Shown piece after piece: positions 51,001 to 61,980 of a stretch of 64,000 nucleotides of DNA. Numbering within the stretch: the first letter of the stretch is position 1; the number at the start of each line of letters is the position of its first letter. The notes under the pieces are model-generated. The model was not told the origin of the DNA. It did not search any database and saw only the letters and a list, made by a program, of their open reading frames with translations. This stretch comes from Trichoplax sp. H2 (lineage: Eukaryota; Placozoa; Uniplacotomia; Trichoplacea). Where the stretch lies: assembly GCA_003344405.1 (NCBI GenBank), contig NOWV01000263.1, positions 17,005 to 81,004 on the forward strand, read 5' to 3'. The position numbers were made by a program, and so were the translations under genes.

Positions 51001-52858
51001 AAATCCTGGCGCAATTGACTTGATAGTCTGAAGCTGATCACCATACGAGAAAATAGTTATCGTTCAATCAGTATCAGTTATTAATAAATACAGTATGAAA
51101 TTATTATCGTAGTAATTTAATGCCATTTTACATACAAGTCATCACCGCTCTATGCGTACTTACTAAATCAGGTTTGTTACTGAATTGTTGTTGTATTTTA
51201 GCTTGCAGTTCGGCAGCTTTACGAGCTTTGTCAATAGCATCCTTAGCTAATTGCAGAGGTTGTCCAGCTAAAGGACCGCTCTATATAAGCGTGTAATGAA
51301 AGCGAAGATTGAGTATCTAAATTATTTGTAAGTATAAGTTAGCAGGTAGTTTAATTGAAAATTTAACGTTATTTTTCTTCTTGAAATTTTAGCTATTATC
51401 TCAATCGATTTTATAAAATGAAGTTAGGTAATTGTAGTATGTTTTCGTCGATTACTAATAATTAGCCTTGAATGAATCATGTCAACTGCTTTGATATAAT
51501 GATGTTGACTGACCCTACTCTCTACTCGGCTATTATAGATTCAATTTGAAATCATTATCTCAAGCGATAATTATAAAGTGATGCTCGCTAACTGTAATAT
51601 GTTTTCAGTCACTAACGATTAACCATAAATAATCATCTCAACCGATTGGATCAAATTCTATACGCTGACAGTAATCTATTTTTGGTTAGGGACGATTAAC
51701 CACGAAGTAATCATCTCAACCGGTTAGGTAAAATTTCATTGGCTGACTGCACTCTATTTTCGGTTATTATCTTCTTTATTTAAAATGACTAACATTTGTT
51801 GGATGTGCTTGGGTCGCCACTGGCTGCGGTATAGGGCCTTGAAGTTGCTTCTTTCTTTCCTCGATTTGCCTTTTGGTTATTTCCATTAGATTTTTAATCT
51901 GCACAATAAAATATTACAAAATTAATATGATTTACGTTTCTCAATCTGTGCCAATGCAATTGAGATCTGCGAAACAACTATCTACAAATACAATTGTTTG
52001 AATTAGGTGAAAAAAAGACTAAAGAATCGTTTTATACTATCTGATGTAAGGGGGGCTACCTGCATCTTGCTTAATTCGGCTGGACCTTCCGTAGCGGGTG
52101 GTGGTAGTGGAGGACTATCAGGTCTTAAATCTGATGGATCGAATCTAATTGGCAAATCCGTACAGCAAAAGTCAAATAGAGGCTATTATTTACCCAATGA
52201 TACTACATATTAGAACATTAGTTAAGTTGACAGTTGTCCGTCAATATCCAAGCTACCCGATGTCTAAGTTCGATGATGATAAAAAGTTGCAAACATACCT
52301 CTTTGGCTTCTTAATTGCTTGCCTTTGATCACTGGTATATTCATCAGCATCGTCTTGGCCGAAGACGTCCTACACAAATATGAAAATAGTTAAGAGTGTC
52401 TTTATGACGGTATTTCTTTTACTTTTTCAACCAACACAGTTTGCCGTAAGCCATTTTCTACCCTCACAATGACTACTGGTTACTACTACAGCATTTCTAT
52501 TGTTACGACTACGAAGGCTGATTCATTTTATCCTTGCAAAGGTAATGCATTCATTAGACATTCAAGTTCCAACGACAGCCAAGGATTCAATCCAGTCATT
52601 AGGATAAATCAATCGCTCAAGTTCACGTCTTAAAGCATTTCCTTTACACTCATCACAGAAAGCGATTGATGCTACTGTACACCATGCCATCAACATACAC
52701 CGAATAAAAGTGCAAAGTACAGTATAGCGCAAGCATGATCATACAACTAACTCTCCATCATCCTCCATGCATCATCCATCGGAAATGATGGAGTTTACCT
52801 TGATTGTTCGTTTGCCGTCCTCTTTCAATGGTGGAGGCTTTCTCACTTTGGATGACAT
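48038..52858 (-). CDS. PRPF3: PRPF3, U4/U6 snRNP protein, 21 exons, without PWI domain
   Basis: Core protein of U4/U6.U5 tri-snRNP. Exons in transcript order: 52799-52858, 52299-52369, 52060-52144, 51794-51898, 51164-51280, 50996-51033, 50883-50912, 50699-50789, 50498-50589, 50331-50418, 50160-50261, 49995-50056, 49803-49894, 49686-49732, 49193-49289, 49000-49099, 48742-48855, 48549-48667, 48401-48469, 48267-48325, 48038-48187; they total 1788 nt and encode 595 residues (human 683). Seen: [86 protein letters not shown], and the C-terminal [11 protein letters not shown] and EHYWDLALS blocks. The first exon begins [14 protein letters not shown] and has an ordinary donor. The N-terminal PWI domain of human PRPF3 is not found. 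One intron uses a GC donor (after 49995). Donor GTATTA after exon 19 was preferred on phase. Confidence 0.93.
49932..49994 (-). other. GC-AG intron region in PRPF3
   Basis: After LPNE the transcript reads AAAG then GCAATG. A GC donor here gives phase 2, which joins correctly to the next exon (49803-49894) as Ser-Tyr-Asn-Asp. Reading on hits a stop within two codons, and no GT donor fits. The intron spans 49895-49994 on the minus strand. Confidence 0.7.
51396..51780. repeat. tandem array of about 75-85 bp units in a PRPF3 intron
   Basis: About four to five diverged copies are marked by ATCATCTCAACCGATT-type and TAATATGTTTTCAGTC-type blocks followed by ACGATTAACCA. Entirely intronic, between exons at 51164-51280 and 51794-51898. 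No coding signal. Confidence 0.65.
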
Positions 52859-53222
52859 CTTTTAGTACTGTATGTTGGAAGTGAAGACGATCGTCTATTT
52901 TACAATATCAAGGCCAAGAGTAGAATGGGTTGTAACCAAGCGTTTTATTAGTCGATTCACTATCCAACGAACTAAATGAATCGTCTTAGCGAGCTGAAAG
53001 TAAAATCAAGATGTCGACTGGCTGCAAGATTGGATTAGGCAGCTTGCGGCGCGTACCAGATCTAGTCCAGTACACCAAGTAGAGCTTGGGAAAGTGTGCC
53101 TACTGTAGCCTCCAGTCTTGAACGTGTTGAACATTGCCATTACATAGTGGATAGTACTCTGCCACAGTATACAGTACTACTGTACAGTGTACAGTACTGT
53201 ACTGTACACTGAATGAGTCTGG

Positions 53223-54017
53223 CCGTCCAGTGGTCATCCTGTACAATGTACAGTACAGTGTACTGTACACTGTACGCCAAGGGCTTGTGCTGCACAGTAC
53301 TGTAGACTGGAAGCGCCTTTAGACGGACAGACATTGGGCCTGATTCGGTCAAGATATTGTGCCAAACGCTTCATTATGACAATACTTTAGTATGCAGACA
53401 GTCGATTGTGAATTGACTGATTTTTTCTAAACGCAGCAATATTCCATTGCATTCCACTACCTGTTACTAAGCTCTGCTTAGAAGCAGTCAATTTAGATCA
53501 TGAATGTTATTCAAAAGAATACGAGTGATTTAGAAAGCAGACACGGAAGATCCATACTGAGTAACTATTTTTCACATTTTCGGCCTAATCGGGTATGAAA
53601 AGTCCGTCCGTCTAGTGGTCATTCTGTATTGTACAGTGTACAATACAGTACAGTATACTGTACTGTACACTGTACGCCAAGGGCTTGTACTGTACAGTAC
53701 TGTAGACTGGAAGCGCCTTTGGGCGGACAGACGTTGGGATTGATTCTGTCAAAAAATTGTGCCAAACGCCTCATTATGAGTTTATGACAATACTTTAGTA
53801 TGCAGATAGTCGATTGTGAATGGACTGATTTTTTTCTAAACGCAGCAATATTCCATTGCATTCCATTACCTGTTACTAAGCTCTGCTTAGAAGCAGTCAA
53901 TTTAGATCATGAATGTTGTTCAAATGAATACGAGTGATTTAGAAAGCAGACACGGAAGATCCATACTGAGTAACTATTTTTCCGCATTTTCGGCCTTATC
54001 GGGTAGGAAAAGTCCGT
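53223..54017. repeat. tandem duplication, two copies of about 385-410 bp with palindromic cores
   Basis: Copy 1 starts near 53223 and copy 2 near 53608; a third start (AGTCCGTCCATCC) follows at 54011. Apart from a changed palindromic tract and an 8-bp insertion (GAGTTTAT near 53779), the copies look above 90% identical. Each begins with a GTAC-rich inverted repeat around TACAGTACAGT/ACTGTACTGTA, then a stretch containing GACTGGAAGCGCCTTTGGGC. Recent duplication or a non-autonomous element are both possible. No transposase frame seen. Confidence 0.85.
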
Positions 54018-54389
54018 CCATCCGAGGAGAGTTTCTAGTCCAGATTATATTTTTTTTGCTAGTAGTCCATGTACTCACATTGGACTATATTAGTCTTGCA
54101 AGTACACAGTGCACCGTATCACTTTTTTAGTACATGTACTGCAGTCCATTTAGGGTACAGTCGACAATCGACATTATTCTGTACTACTGTACAGTATATC
54201 GATGGAGTGCAGTTCATTAACATGATCAGTAAAATAGCAAAATAGTCCATCATTCCATTTTTACCACTGCAAGGTCGTTTCCAGGCGTTCGCTACCAGTG
54301 TTATTATGACTTGGTACCAACCGTTTGAGACGTATTTCAGCATTGTGAAATATCAAGTTAGAATCTGCAAAGGTCTACAATACTTACTA

Positions 54390-54432
54390 GCGTACTTACA
54401 GTACCGTACTGTCCAGTATTGTACTGTAAATG
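54390..54432. repeat. GTAC palindrome cluster upstream of the TMX-like gene
   Basis: Reads TACTTACAGTACCGTACTGT followed by CCAGTATTGTACTGTAAATG. Inverted-repeat character with small mismatches. It lies about 150 bp before the start codon. Confidence 0.5.
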
Positions 54433-54578
54433 GAAAGGCACAACAGACGGACGGAATCGTACGGTAGTGAGCGGCTGACTGCAAACAGTCGCAACTCTTC
54501 ACCAAGCTTCCCCTTGTCGCCATTGGTAGCTTTGGAAACCCGAGTAGAAAACGCCAAACGCCACTTTAATTGACAAGA

Positions 54579-57500
54579 ATGGCAATGGTGCGCTCATGGC
54601 TGTTATTAGCAGCATTGATTCAAATCATTTTTGCATCCAAAGCTATCGTCGAATTGGACGATGATAATTACCATAATTTCGTGATTGGCAATAAGCTTGC
54701 TTTAGTGTATTTATGTAAGTTGTAACCATATTTAATCGACCTCTAGGATAGCTGGCCTTGGCCAATGCAATACTTTTAGCTTGTACAATGTATTCTTTAT
54801 CGCTTTCGACATGGATTTCATTCTTGCCAAATTCACGATAGACCGAGTATGGATGGTATATTAGAGTAGTGTACCATTTTCATCATACAGTTGAATGACA
54901 ACGTCGATCTGATCATCATTTTATCGTTTTGTTATATGCAAGTTATGCCATTGGCATGATTCAATCAACAATGGCCTTTACCCTTTTTCGTAGTATGACT
55001 TATTGCTTGTAGAATGAATCTATTCTTCAGTGCTATTACGATGGATTACATCATGATCGGATGGACTGCATAGGAGTATCGATGGTTACACTGTAGTAGT
55101 GGGACATTTCTTTCATCCATAGTCTTATAGCAACATCGATCATGACATGATAATACTGGAGATAGGACGATGACTGCAATTCAATCCTATTTATCTTCAT
55201 AAACATGCTAGAGCTTACTGTACGACCCCATACCCTATTTCTGCCTACCTGCAAAATGTCTAGAAATAGCTTGAAAATAATTCTATACAACTAGTCCAGC
55301 TGTACATTCTATTTCTTGACTCCCAACCAAAGTACATAATCAATTGGATATCGTTACAGTATTGTAATTCCAACCATATTCATATCATTATTTTAGTAGT
55401 TTTTTTTTTATTGATGTACTATAATTCACTTTTAAAACCGGCGAATGGAAAGTACCAAGAAACGACTGTATCAGCAGTATACATAAATTAACATACTATG
55501 ATGCCAACATTATCATCATCCGAATAAAAAAATCGGTTACTTTACGTTATGAACTACTGTCGATACCATCGTCAATGGAGATTTTACATTTACTTTACTG
55601 TACACAATCACAATTCAATATAGATTGGAATATTCAATGAAAGAGAATGTAGCTTAGATATCCCTTTTATCATCATCATGACATTAAGACCGTAATGAAA
55701 TTCTTTAAACTCCCCAAAAATATTCAATTTTATTTTATTATAGTGAATAAAATGGAACCCAGATGGCCGTGTATTAATTAATTATGTATATTTTCAATGA
55801 TTTGATCGCTAAATCATGCATACTACACTATACAATCTCAATCTTCACTTTGACAAAAATCAATACCATGACAAACATGAGATAGGATATTAAAGGATAA
55901 TACTCGTACAATATCATCAACTATCCTACTCGTACTGTACATTCTTGGCTTTAATTTCTTACTTTTTATTATTTCTTAAAAATCAATGACGGTCTATAGA
56001 TTTAATCGTACTACGTATAATAATTTTTTACATCATAAGCTATTATTCTAAGCACAAAATTACCTGAATAGTTAATTGATACCGTTAATATTAGATTCTC
56101 AATCATACTGTACATTACCGACTATCTGTTGTTAAGGGGCTAACCAACGTCAAATTTGGTGTAATTACATTTCTAACTCAACTAGCACAGCCCAAATTTG
56201 ACTACAGAATTAATCAAAGTTAGCTATCGCAAACAGTGATCCGAAAATGTCAACAGCGATAAAGACAAGGTTGTTCTCACAGTATTATGCATACTATAAT
56301 AATGACTATTACTTCCCCATTATACGTGCAAAGTCGTTGAATTTTCCCTAATGAAGAATCGCGATTTATTGATATTTACTGTACAAGTGTACATCAAACT
56401 AACATTTTGACTTAGGAATGCTCTTTAACATGCAATCATCAGCAAGGTAGTTTTAAAACGCTTTGTTTACCTAAACAGTTGATGAAATCGTCACATATTG
56501 TAAGTTTACTTTCACTTTATTTTGTTCATATCTATAAAAAAAATGGCTTGATATGCTACGATACCGTCATCGACCGATCTCCATTTCAACATGTTTATAG
56601 CTTATAAATTGGATTGCAATATTACAATATCTATTTTGCAAGCTCTATAGTCAACCACTATACGTATTTATTCATTATTAGCATTTTAATTCTACTCTTA
56701 AGTAATGGATAGAACAACGCACCAGTTCCCATCATTATAGGTTACATAATTTATTACAATAGGCATTTTCTCATGGCTTAAGAAATTGATACTATTATTC
56801 TGAATTTACCGTATATCTTTATCTTCGTAAAATATCGAAGCTATCAGAATGGTAGTAATTTGTTCAGTTTTTGTAAACTAACTACGATGGTGATGAAGGC
56901 CTTAAAGATAAAGATCCTCTATTATATACGTTGCAGTTATCGATGCTCGGCTCCATTTTACAAGAACTGCAATGTATGAATTCGATCATTGCCTCATACA
57001 GTATTATTTAAACTGTGACAAGTGCACAGTAGTGATGAAATGGATGGTAAAGCTGGAGAAAATTTTCAGTTGATTTTTTATCTTTTCAGCAATTAAGTTA
57101 GTACCTTAATTTTTTATCCAAGTGCTGGATTCGGTAATGATGCTAAAACGCGAATCCTTTTTGCTGCAGCTATTCCATTACCTACTTCATTCCTTACGTT
57201 ATCGCTATAATGTTTATATTAGACAAACGTATGTCAGGATATGTCCATTACAACACAAAATATATCAGTTTAAGGCACCTTTTTGTAATCTCCAATCTCA
57301 ATAGTATTAATTATCATGCGATATGTACTCGCTGTCAGGATATTCAACCTAAGAATTAGCAAAGATTACTGACCAGTAGCCCTGCTCAGATAATTAATTC
57401 TAATCTGATGCTAAATACGTAGAATTGTATACCACCTTATTGTTATGTAAACAAAAAAATCAACGCATTGATAAAAGTAATATGGACTTGTAACTTTTCA

Positions 57501-59591
57501 CTATCCGCAGCCTTATTCTCGTCTAAATTAATAGTATAATCATTAATGATAGATGATACATGCTGTATACGCATCATCTGAAAATATGTTGTATCACTGT
57601 TTTTATCTTTGTTATAAAAAGGATAATGAAGACGCTGCTGCCTACAAAGTACCTTGTATGTCCGCACTATGTTTAGAAATATTTTTAACTTTCATTTATT
57701 CATACCCTATACATAGTTGACTGGGAATGCAGAAACTGCCAAGAGTTTAATCCATTGTATAATGAATTAGCCAAGGAGCTAAGTAGCACCGATAGCCAAG
57801 TAAAATTGGGAAAATTGGACGCGACTAAATATCGCCATTTGGCTGAGAAACATAACGTGGGAAGATTGCCAGCATTACTGTACTTTCGTAAGAGAGTACC
57901 ACTATTATATACAGGTTAATTAGTTAAACAAATCAGTCAATGTTCTGCATTTGCTAAGCGGTAGATATTCTCAGTTGTAGGTTGATAGCAATAGAGCAGC
58001 AAAATCATGATCTTTGTATCCGTATTACATTATGATTTTTACTAAACAATAACATACTTTAATAGGTAATTTAGCCGTAGATTCTATATCGATTTGGCTT
58101 GACGAAAATCGCAAAAGCTTCGTTCGTAGGCTTGATGAAGACAATTTCGAACACCTGACTCAGGCATCAACAGGGGCTACCACAGGAGACTGGTTAATAC
58201 AATTGTAAGTGGACGCATTCTCTGATAAAACGTTAACTCAATTTTAATAGGCAATATAATATTAACGTCATAAATTCACTGCGTATAGACTTTCAATGAA
58301 TTAATAAAAGCAATTGCAATGATAAAGTTTAAAATTAATTTTGAAGTTACATTGAATTAGAATTTGATAAATTGATTTAGATATCAATTTTGCTGATAAA
58401 AATTCTTGGTTTTTAGTTAAACAGTAGAGTAAAATAAAATGAATTTGTTTAGCATGCGGTATAAAATTATAGCATAATAGTTGCAGATAGTTAACAAATG
58501 CTGAGATTAGGCTATAAAGTAGCTCACTACTTCTTTGCTATGACTAGTGACTACGTCATATTGAAGGCAAAAGGCTTGTCTTTAGTGTTGTACTAGAGTG
58601 AAAACAAATCTGTAGTGAATGCAACGTAAAATTTTATTATAACAGCTGCAAACACAGTTAGTAAATACTGCAACTTAATTCACCAGTAGCTCACTATTTC
58701 TTTACTACTATAGTTTTGTCGTAAAAGGTTATTCCCACAACGGCTAGATTATACGTTGTACTGTATGTTTGACTGTCATTGTTATTAGGCACCGCTAGTA
58801 ACTATATATCAGCGAATTAGTGTTGATTTAAAATTTGTTTTGAAAAAGTGCTGGCGATGGATAATGCGTAATACTATAGGATACAAACCTTTCGTTAACT
58901 TTTCTGATAATTATCCGTTTGCTTATTGATCACGTCTGATATTTTAAAACATGACAGCTAAGCCTTTCACATTATCTATTAATAGTGAGCTAGTAACTAA
59001 TTCAGGTAGTAATGATCAATTGTTTATATCTTAGCGCCAGTCCTGGATGTGAAGCATGTAAGCTTGTTCGTGCTAATTGGGAAGCGGTTGCTAGTCATTT
59101 ACGGCGAAAGATGAATATAGCAACGGTGGATCTATCGGTTAATCAAGGTATTTTATTCATCGAGAAAAATGTTTGCTTGCGTCAAATGATTTATTATGAT
59201 TTCACCATTTTCGATAGGTCTAGCTAGACGTTTTAAAATTCATCAAACTCCAACCGTTATACTATTCCGTCATGGTAGTCGATATACTTACAAGACTCAT
59301 AATAACGATTATACATTTTACCCAATAGTAGCTTTCGCTACTGAAGATTACAGAAAGGTCAAAGCTGTCACTGTTGAGGGCAAGAAAGGATTCTTTTCTG
59401 AACTATGGGGGTCACTCTCTTTTAATTTTAACATTTTTACGGTATTATACATCTGTTTCGCATTGATTGCAATAGTAATAGTAGTAGCATGTGTATGTGC
59501 GTGCAAATTAGCAGCAGAAGACAATATCGATGAAGCCAATGACGAAGAAAGTGAAGATGAATCAGATACTGAAGATAAGAAAGAAAAGTAA
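54579..59591 (+). CDS. TMX-like membrane protein with two thioredoxin domains, 5 exons
   Basis: Predicted ER thiol-disulfide protein, type I membrane topology. Exons: 54579-54714, 57717-57914, 58066-58204, 59035-59147, 59218-59591; they total 960 nt and encode 319 residues. N-terminal signal peptide (about 1-21, MAMVRSWLLLAALIQIIFAS), first thioredoxin fold with CRNC (50-53), second with CEAC (163-166) and its cis-proline loop QTPTV (cis-Pro207), one transmembrane helix (about 268-290) and an acidic cytosolic tail (292-319) ending DTEDKKEK. The membrane segment and acidic tail recall TMX1/TMX4, but those have a single thioredoxin domain, so orthology is unclear. No KDEL-type signal. The first intron is 3 kb. 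Confidence 0.88.
54715..57716 (+). other. 3-kb first intron of the TMX-like gene
   Basis: No further exon recognised. Short open frames (55051, 57122, 57443) lack similarity and splice support. AT-rich with scattered short ATCATC and TGTAC tracts, but no clear array. Confidence 0.55.
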
Positions 59592-60405
59592 AACGATATT
59601 AAGTTTATCCCAAATTTTTATTGACAGTTCCTAAATGTTTTATGTACGACCGGCTATACCCAGTCAGCAAACGGAACCTTACTTAACTGTATAGCACGAT
59701 ACCTATCAATCCAGCCACCTATCACATTTTCTTTCCATTTCAATTAAAGTTTCACAATTAATATTATATAATTAATCGACGAAATACCTACTATAAGATC
59801 GGACGTCACATCATCGTGTCAACAATGTCACATTATAGGATGTAGGTTCAGATCTCTTTCCGTTCAGTTATTATTATAAACTGTTATTTATTCGTACTTT
59901 GTATGATTGTGCGTTGAAATCACGTCCACCAATAAAAGACTTATTTACCTCACGAGTATTAATAAGGTTTTAATAAAATTTATGATGAGATTGATTGTAG
60001 CAAGTAAACAATTATTAGAATCGACTAGCATCATCAAACTTTAACTGAAGTACTAATTAATTAATAAAATGAAAGAATATCTTAGAAGGAATGCTCTACA
60101 GTAGTGCAAATCTGCACAATTACAAAAACATTTTTAAGAGAAACAGTTTTCATAAAGCTCGAGTAATAAGGCTTATATTATAAATCAGATATTGTTACAG
60201 TGATAGTATAGTAGTAGGTAGTCACTAATACCAATAATAAAAAGCTACGATCGGATATTATAGTTATCGTTATAGGAATAACAATTGACTGTGAGCGCAT
60301 TGACTTTCATCAAATAATCGCACAGCGTACAGTCCAGTGCAGGTCATGACACAAGTTTGATAGGTTGCAAAAAAGGTTAAGAACGCAAGCAACGCCAACA
60401 GTGCA
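59592..60405. other. convergent spacer between the TMX-like gene and DUT
   Basis: About 0.8 kb of AT-rich DNA between two stop codons. AATAAAAGAC near 59931 is a candidate poly(A) signal. No gene or repeat seen. Confidence 0.5.
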
Positions 60406-61980
60406 TTACTTAGAGCCAGTAGAACCAAAACCACCAGCACCTCGATCTGTTTCGTCTAGATCCTAACCCAAGTAAGATAGTTGAAGATAACAATTCAAAA
60501 TTAATTATCATGGAGTACAACTGATCACCATTCCGATCACACCTTCAATATATCATAACAATGAATAACTGCTCATTTAAACATTATTACCACATTGTAC
60601 ACCACTATCACGACCGTTGTCTATTTGATATTAAGAAAAATAAGACTACAGCATTGTATTATCATCAATATCATATAAATACACTAGCCAATGCCAATCC
60701 CAGGACTGACCAATATCGGGTATTGATCAAAGCTCTTATACATTTCATTGCGTACCTCACACTCTTCCAGAGGGGCAATAAGTATTCTTTCTAATATTAA
60801 TTGAGCGATTCGTTCACCCTTGCTCACTAAACCAAAAACAATCATGAAATATGCAACTACATTAGTGAAAGGTTACAATAACATCCCATATACCCGCAGC
60901 TAAAGCGATAAGAAAACAAACCTGAAAATTCTTCTTTTCCATGATTAAATAACACAACTCCGACATTGCCCCTATAATCCTGGTCAATGACACCAGCTAA
61001 AATAAAATTATCTTCTATTAGTCCACTAATACAGACAAATGTTGCAGGCAATCGCAGGTTGTAATCACAATGTTAAAAGTCGGTCGTCATTTATTAATCT
61101 GTACTGCAGTATACTGTACATCGTACAGTTACTTGGCAGGGTTACCGACATAACATGGAAATAACGTAGTCTACTTGACTCAATCCAAGCTGTATTCTTA
61201 CCGCCAACATCAATATGCTTCTTGACGGCGAGTCCGGAACGTGGTGCTAAACAATCAACCGATTAGAATGAATAACAGCTCCATTATTAAGGATTACTAC
61301 TTAAGCATAACTACTACAACAATACTCAATCCTAGAGGTACTGTATTTTCATTTACAAAGGTGAAATCATCATTATTAACCCGATAGCGTCTTCGAACAT
61401 AAGTAGTCAAATGTTAGCAATATTCCTAAGCTGTCATCTAGCTCGTAGTTTGATTGCTAGCGATTCAACTAGCCAACATGCGTACATACCTACTCTTCCA
61501 TAACAGCCAGCAGGTACAGCAATTGCGATATCGGTCTTAATGACAGCCTTCCCATGAGGTGGAATTACGCTTTGCTCAGCACTGATGACGGAAAAAAAGG
61601 ACAAATATGACTACATCCCCTATCTAATCTTGTTGCAAATGCTTCTGTGTTTATATACTTGTAGCAACAACACTAGAGTAACATTGTCAATGAAGTGAAT
61701 ATTTGATACATGAAGTTCGACTAAAATAGCAAGTGAAGTGGATTTCATCGACGATCTTTTCAATCCTTGTACGTTCTATCAATGATCATTTTGAACACCA
61801 GCTCAATCAAATGCAACTACATCAGATCAAATGTCTTGCAGCGAACCTGTAAAGATCATAACCCGCCGCTTGAGCGGAGCCACGCTTCGGTGCAGTAGCA
61901 TTCTCCGATAACTTTTTAAACCTTAAGGTAATTTCAGGCTGACTGGTTCCGTTCGAGTGGTTATCTAATTTTTCAGACAT
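60406..61980 (-). CDS. DUT: dUTP pyrophosphatase (trimeric dUTPase), 6 exons
   Basis: Hydrolyses dUTP to dUMP and pyrophosphate, keeping uracil out of DNA and feeding dTMP synthesis. Exons in transcript order: 61847-61980, 61490-61581, 61202-61246, 60922-60996, 60756-60826, 60406-60462; they total 474 nt and encode 157 residues, the usual cytosolic/nuclear length. All five motifs are present: AAGYDLYS (38-45), GRVAPRSGLA (73-82), [13 protein letters not shown] (92-104, catalytic Asp95), a KGERIAQLI block, and the C-terminal [12 protein letters not shown] (146-157). Start chosen at 61980 (MSEKLDN); an in-frame ATG at 62016 would add 12 residues and cannot be excluded. The intron between exons 3 and 4 holds a GTAC palindrome (about 61101-61130). 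Confidence 0.96.

Larger units (their letters stand above)
52859..54578. other. divergent spacer between PRPF3 and the TMX-like gene
   Basis: 1.7 kb shared promoter region, dominated by an approximately 390-bp tandem duplication and by GTAC palindromes that reach to within about 10 bp of the PRPF3 start (AGTACTGTATG, near 52864) and about 150 bp of the TMX start (54400-54432). No PWI-encoding exon was found here. Confidence 0.6.

Noticed and set aside
52007-52213. 68-codon plus-strand frame rich in glycine and serine
   Set aside because: Mirror of the proline-rich PRPF3 exon at 52060-52144.
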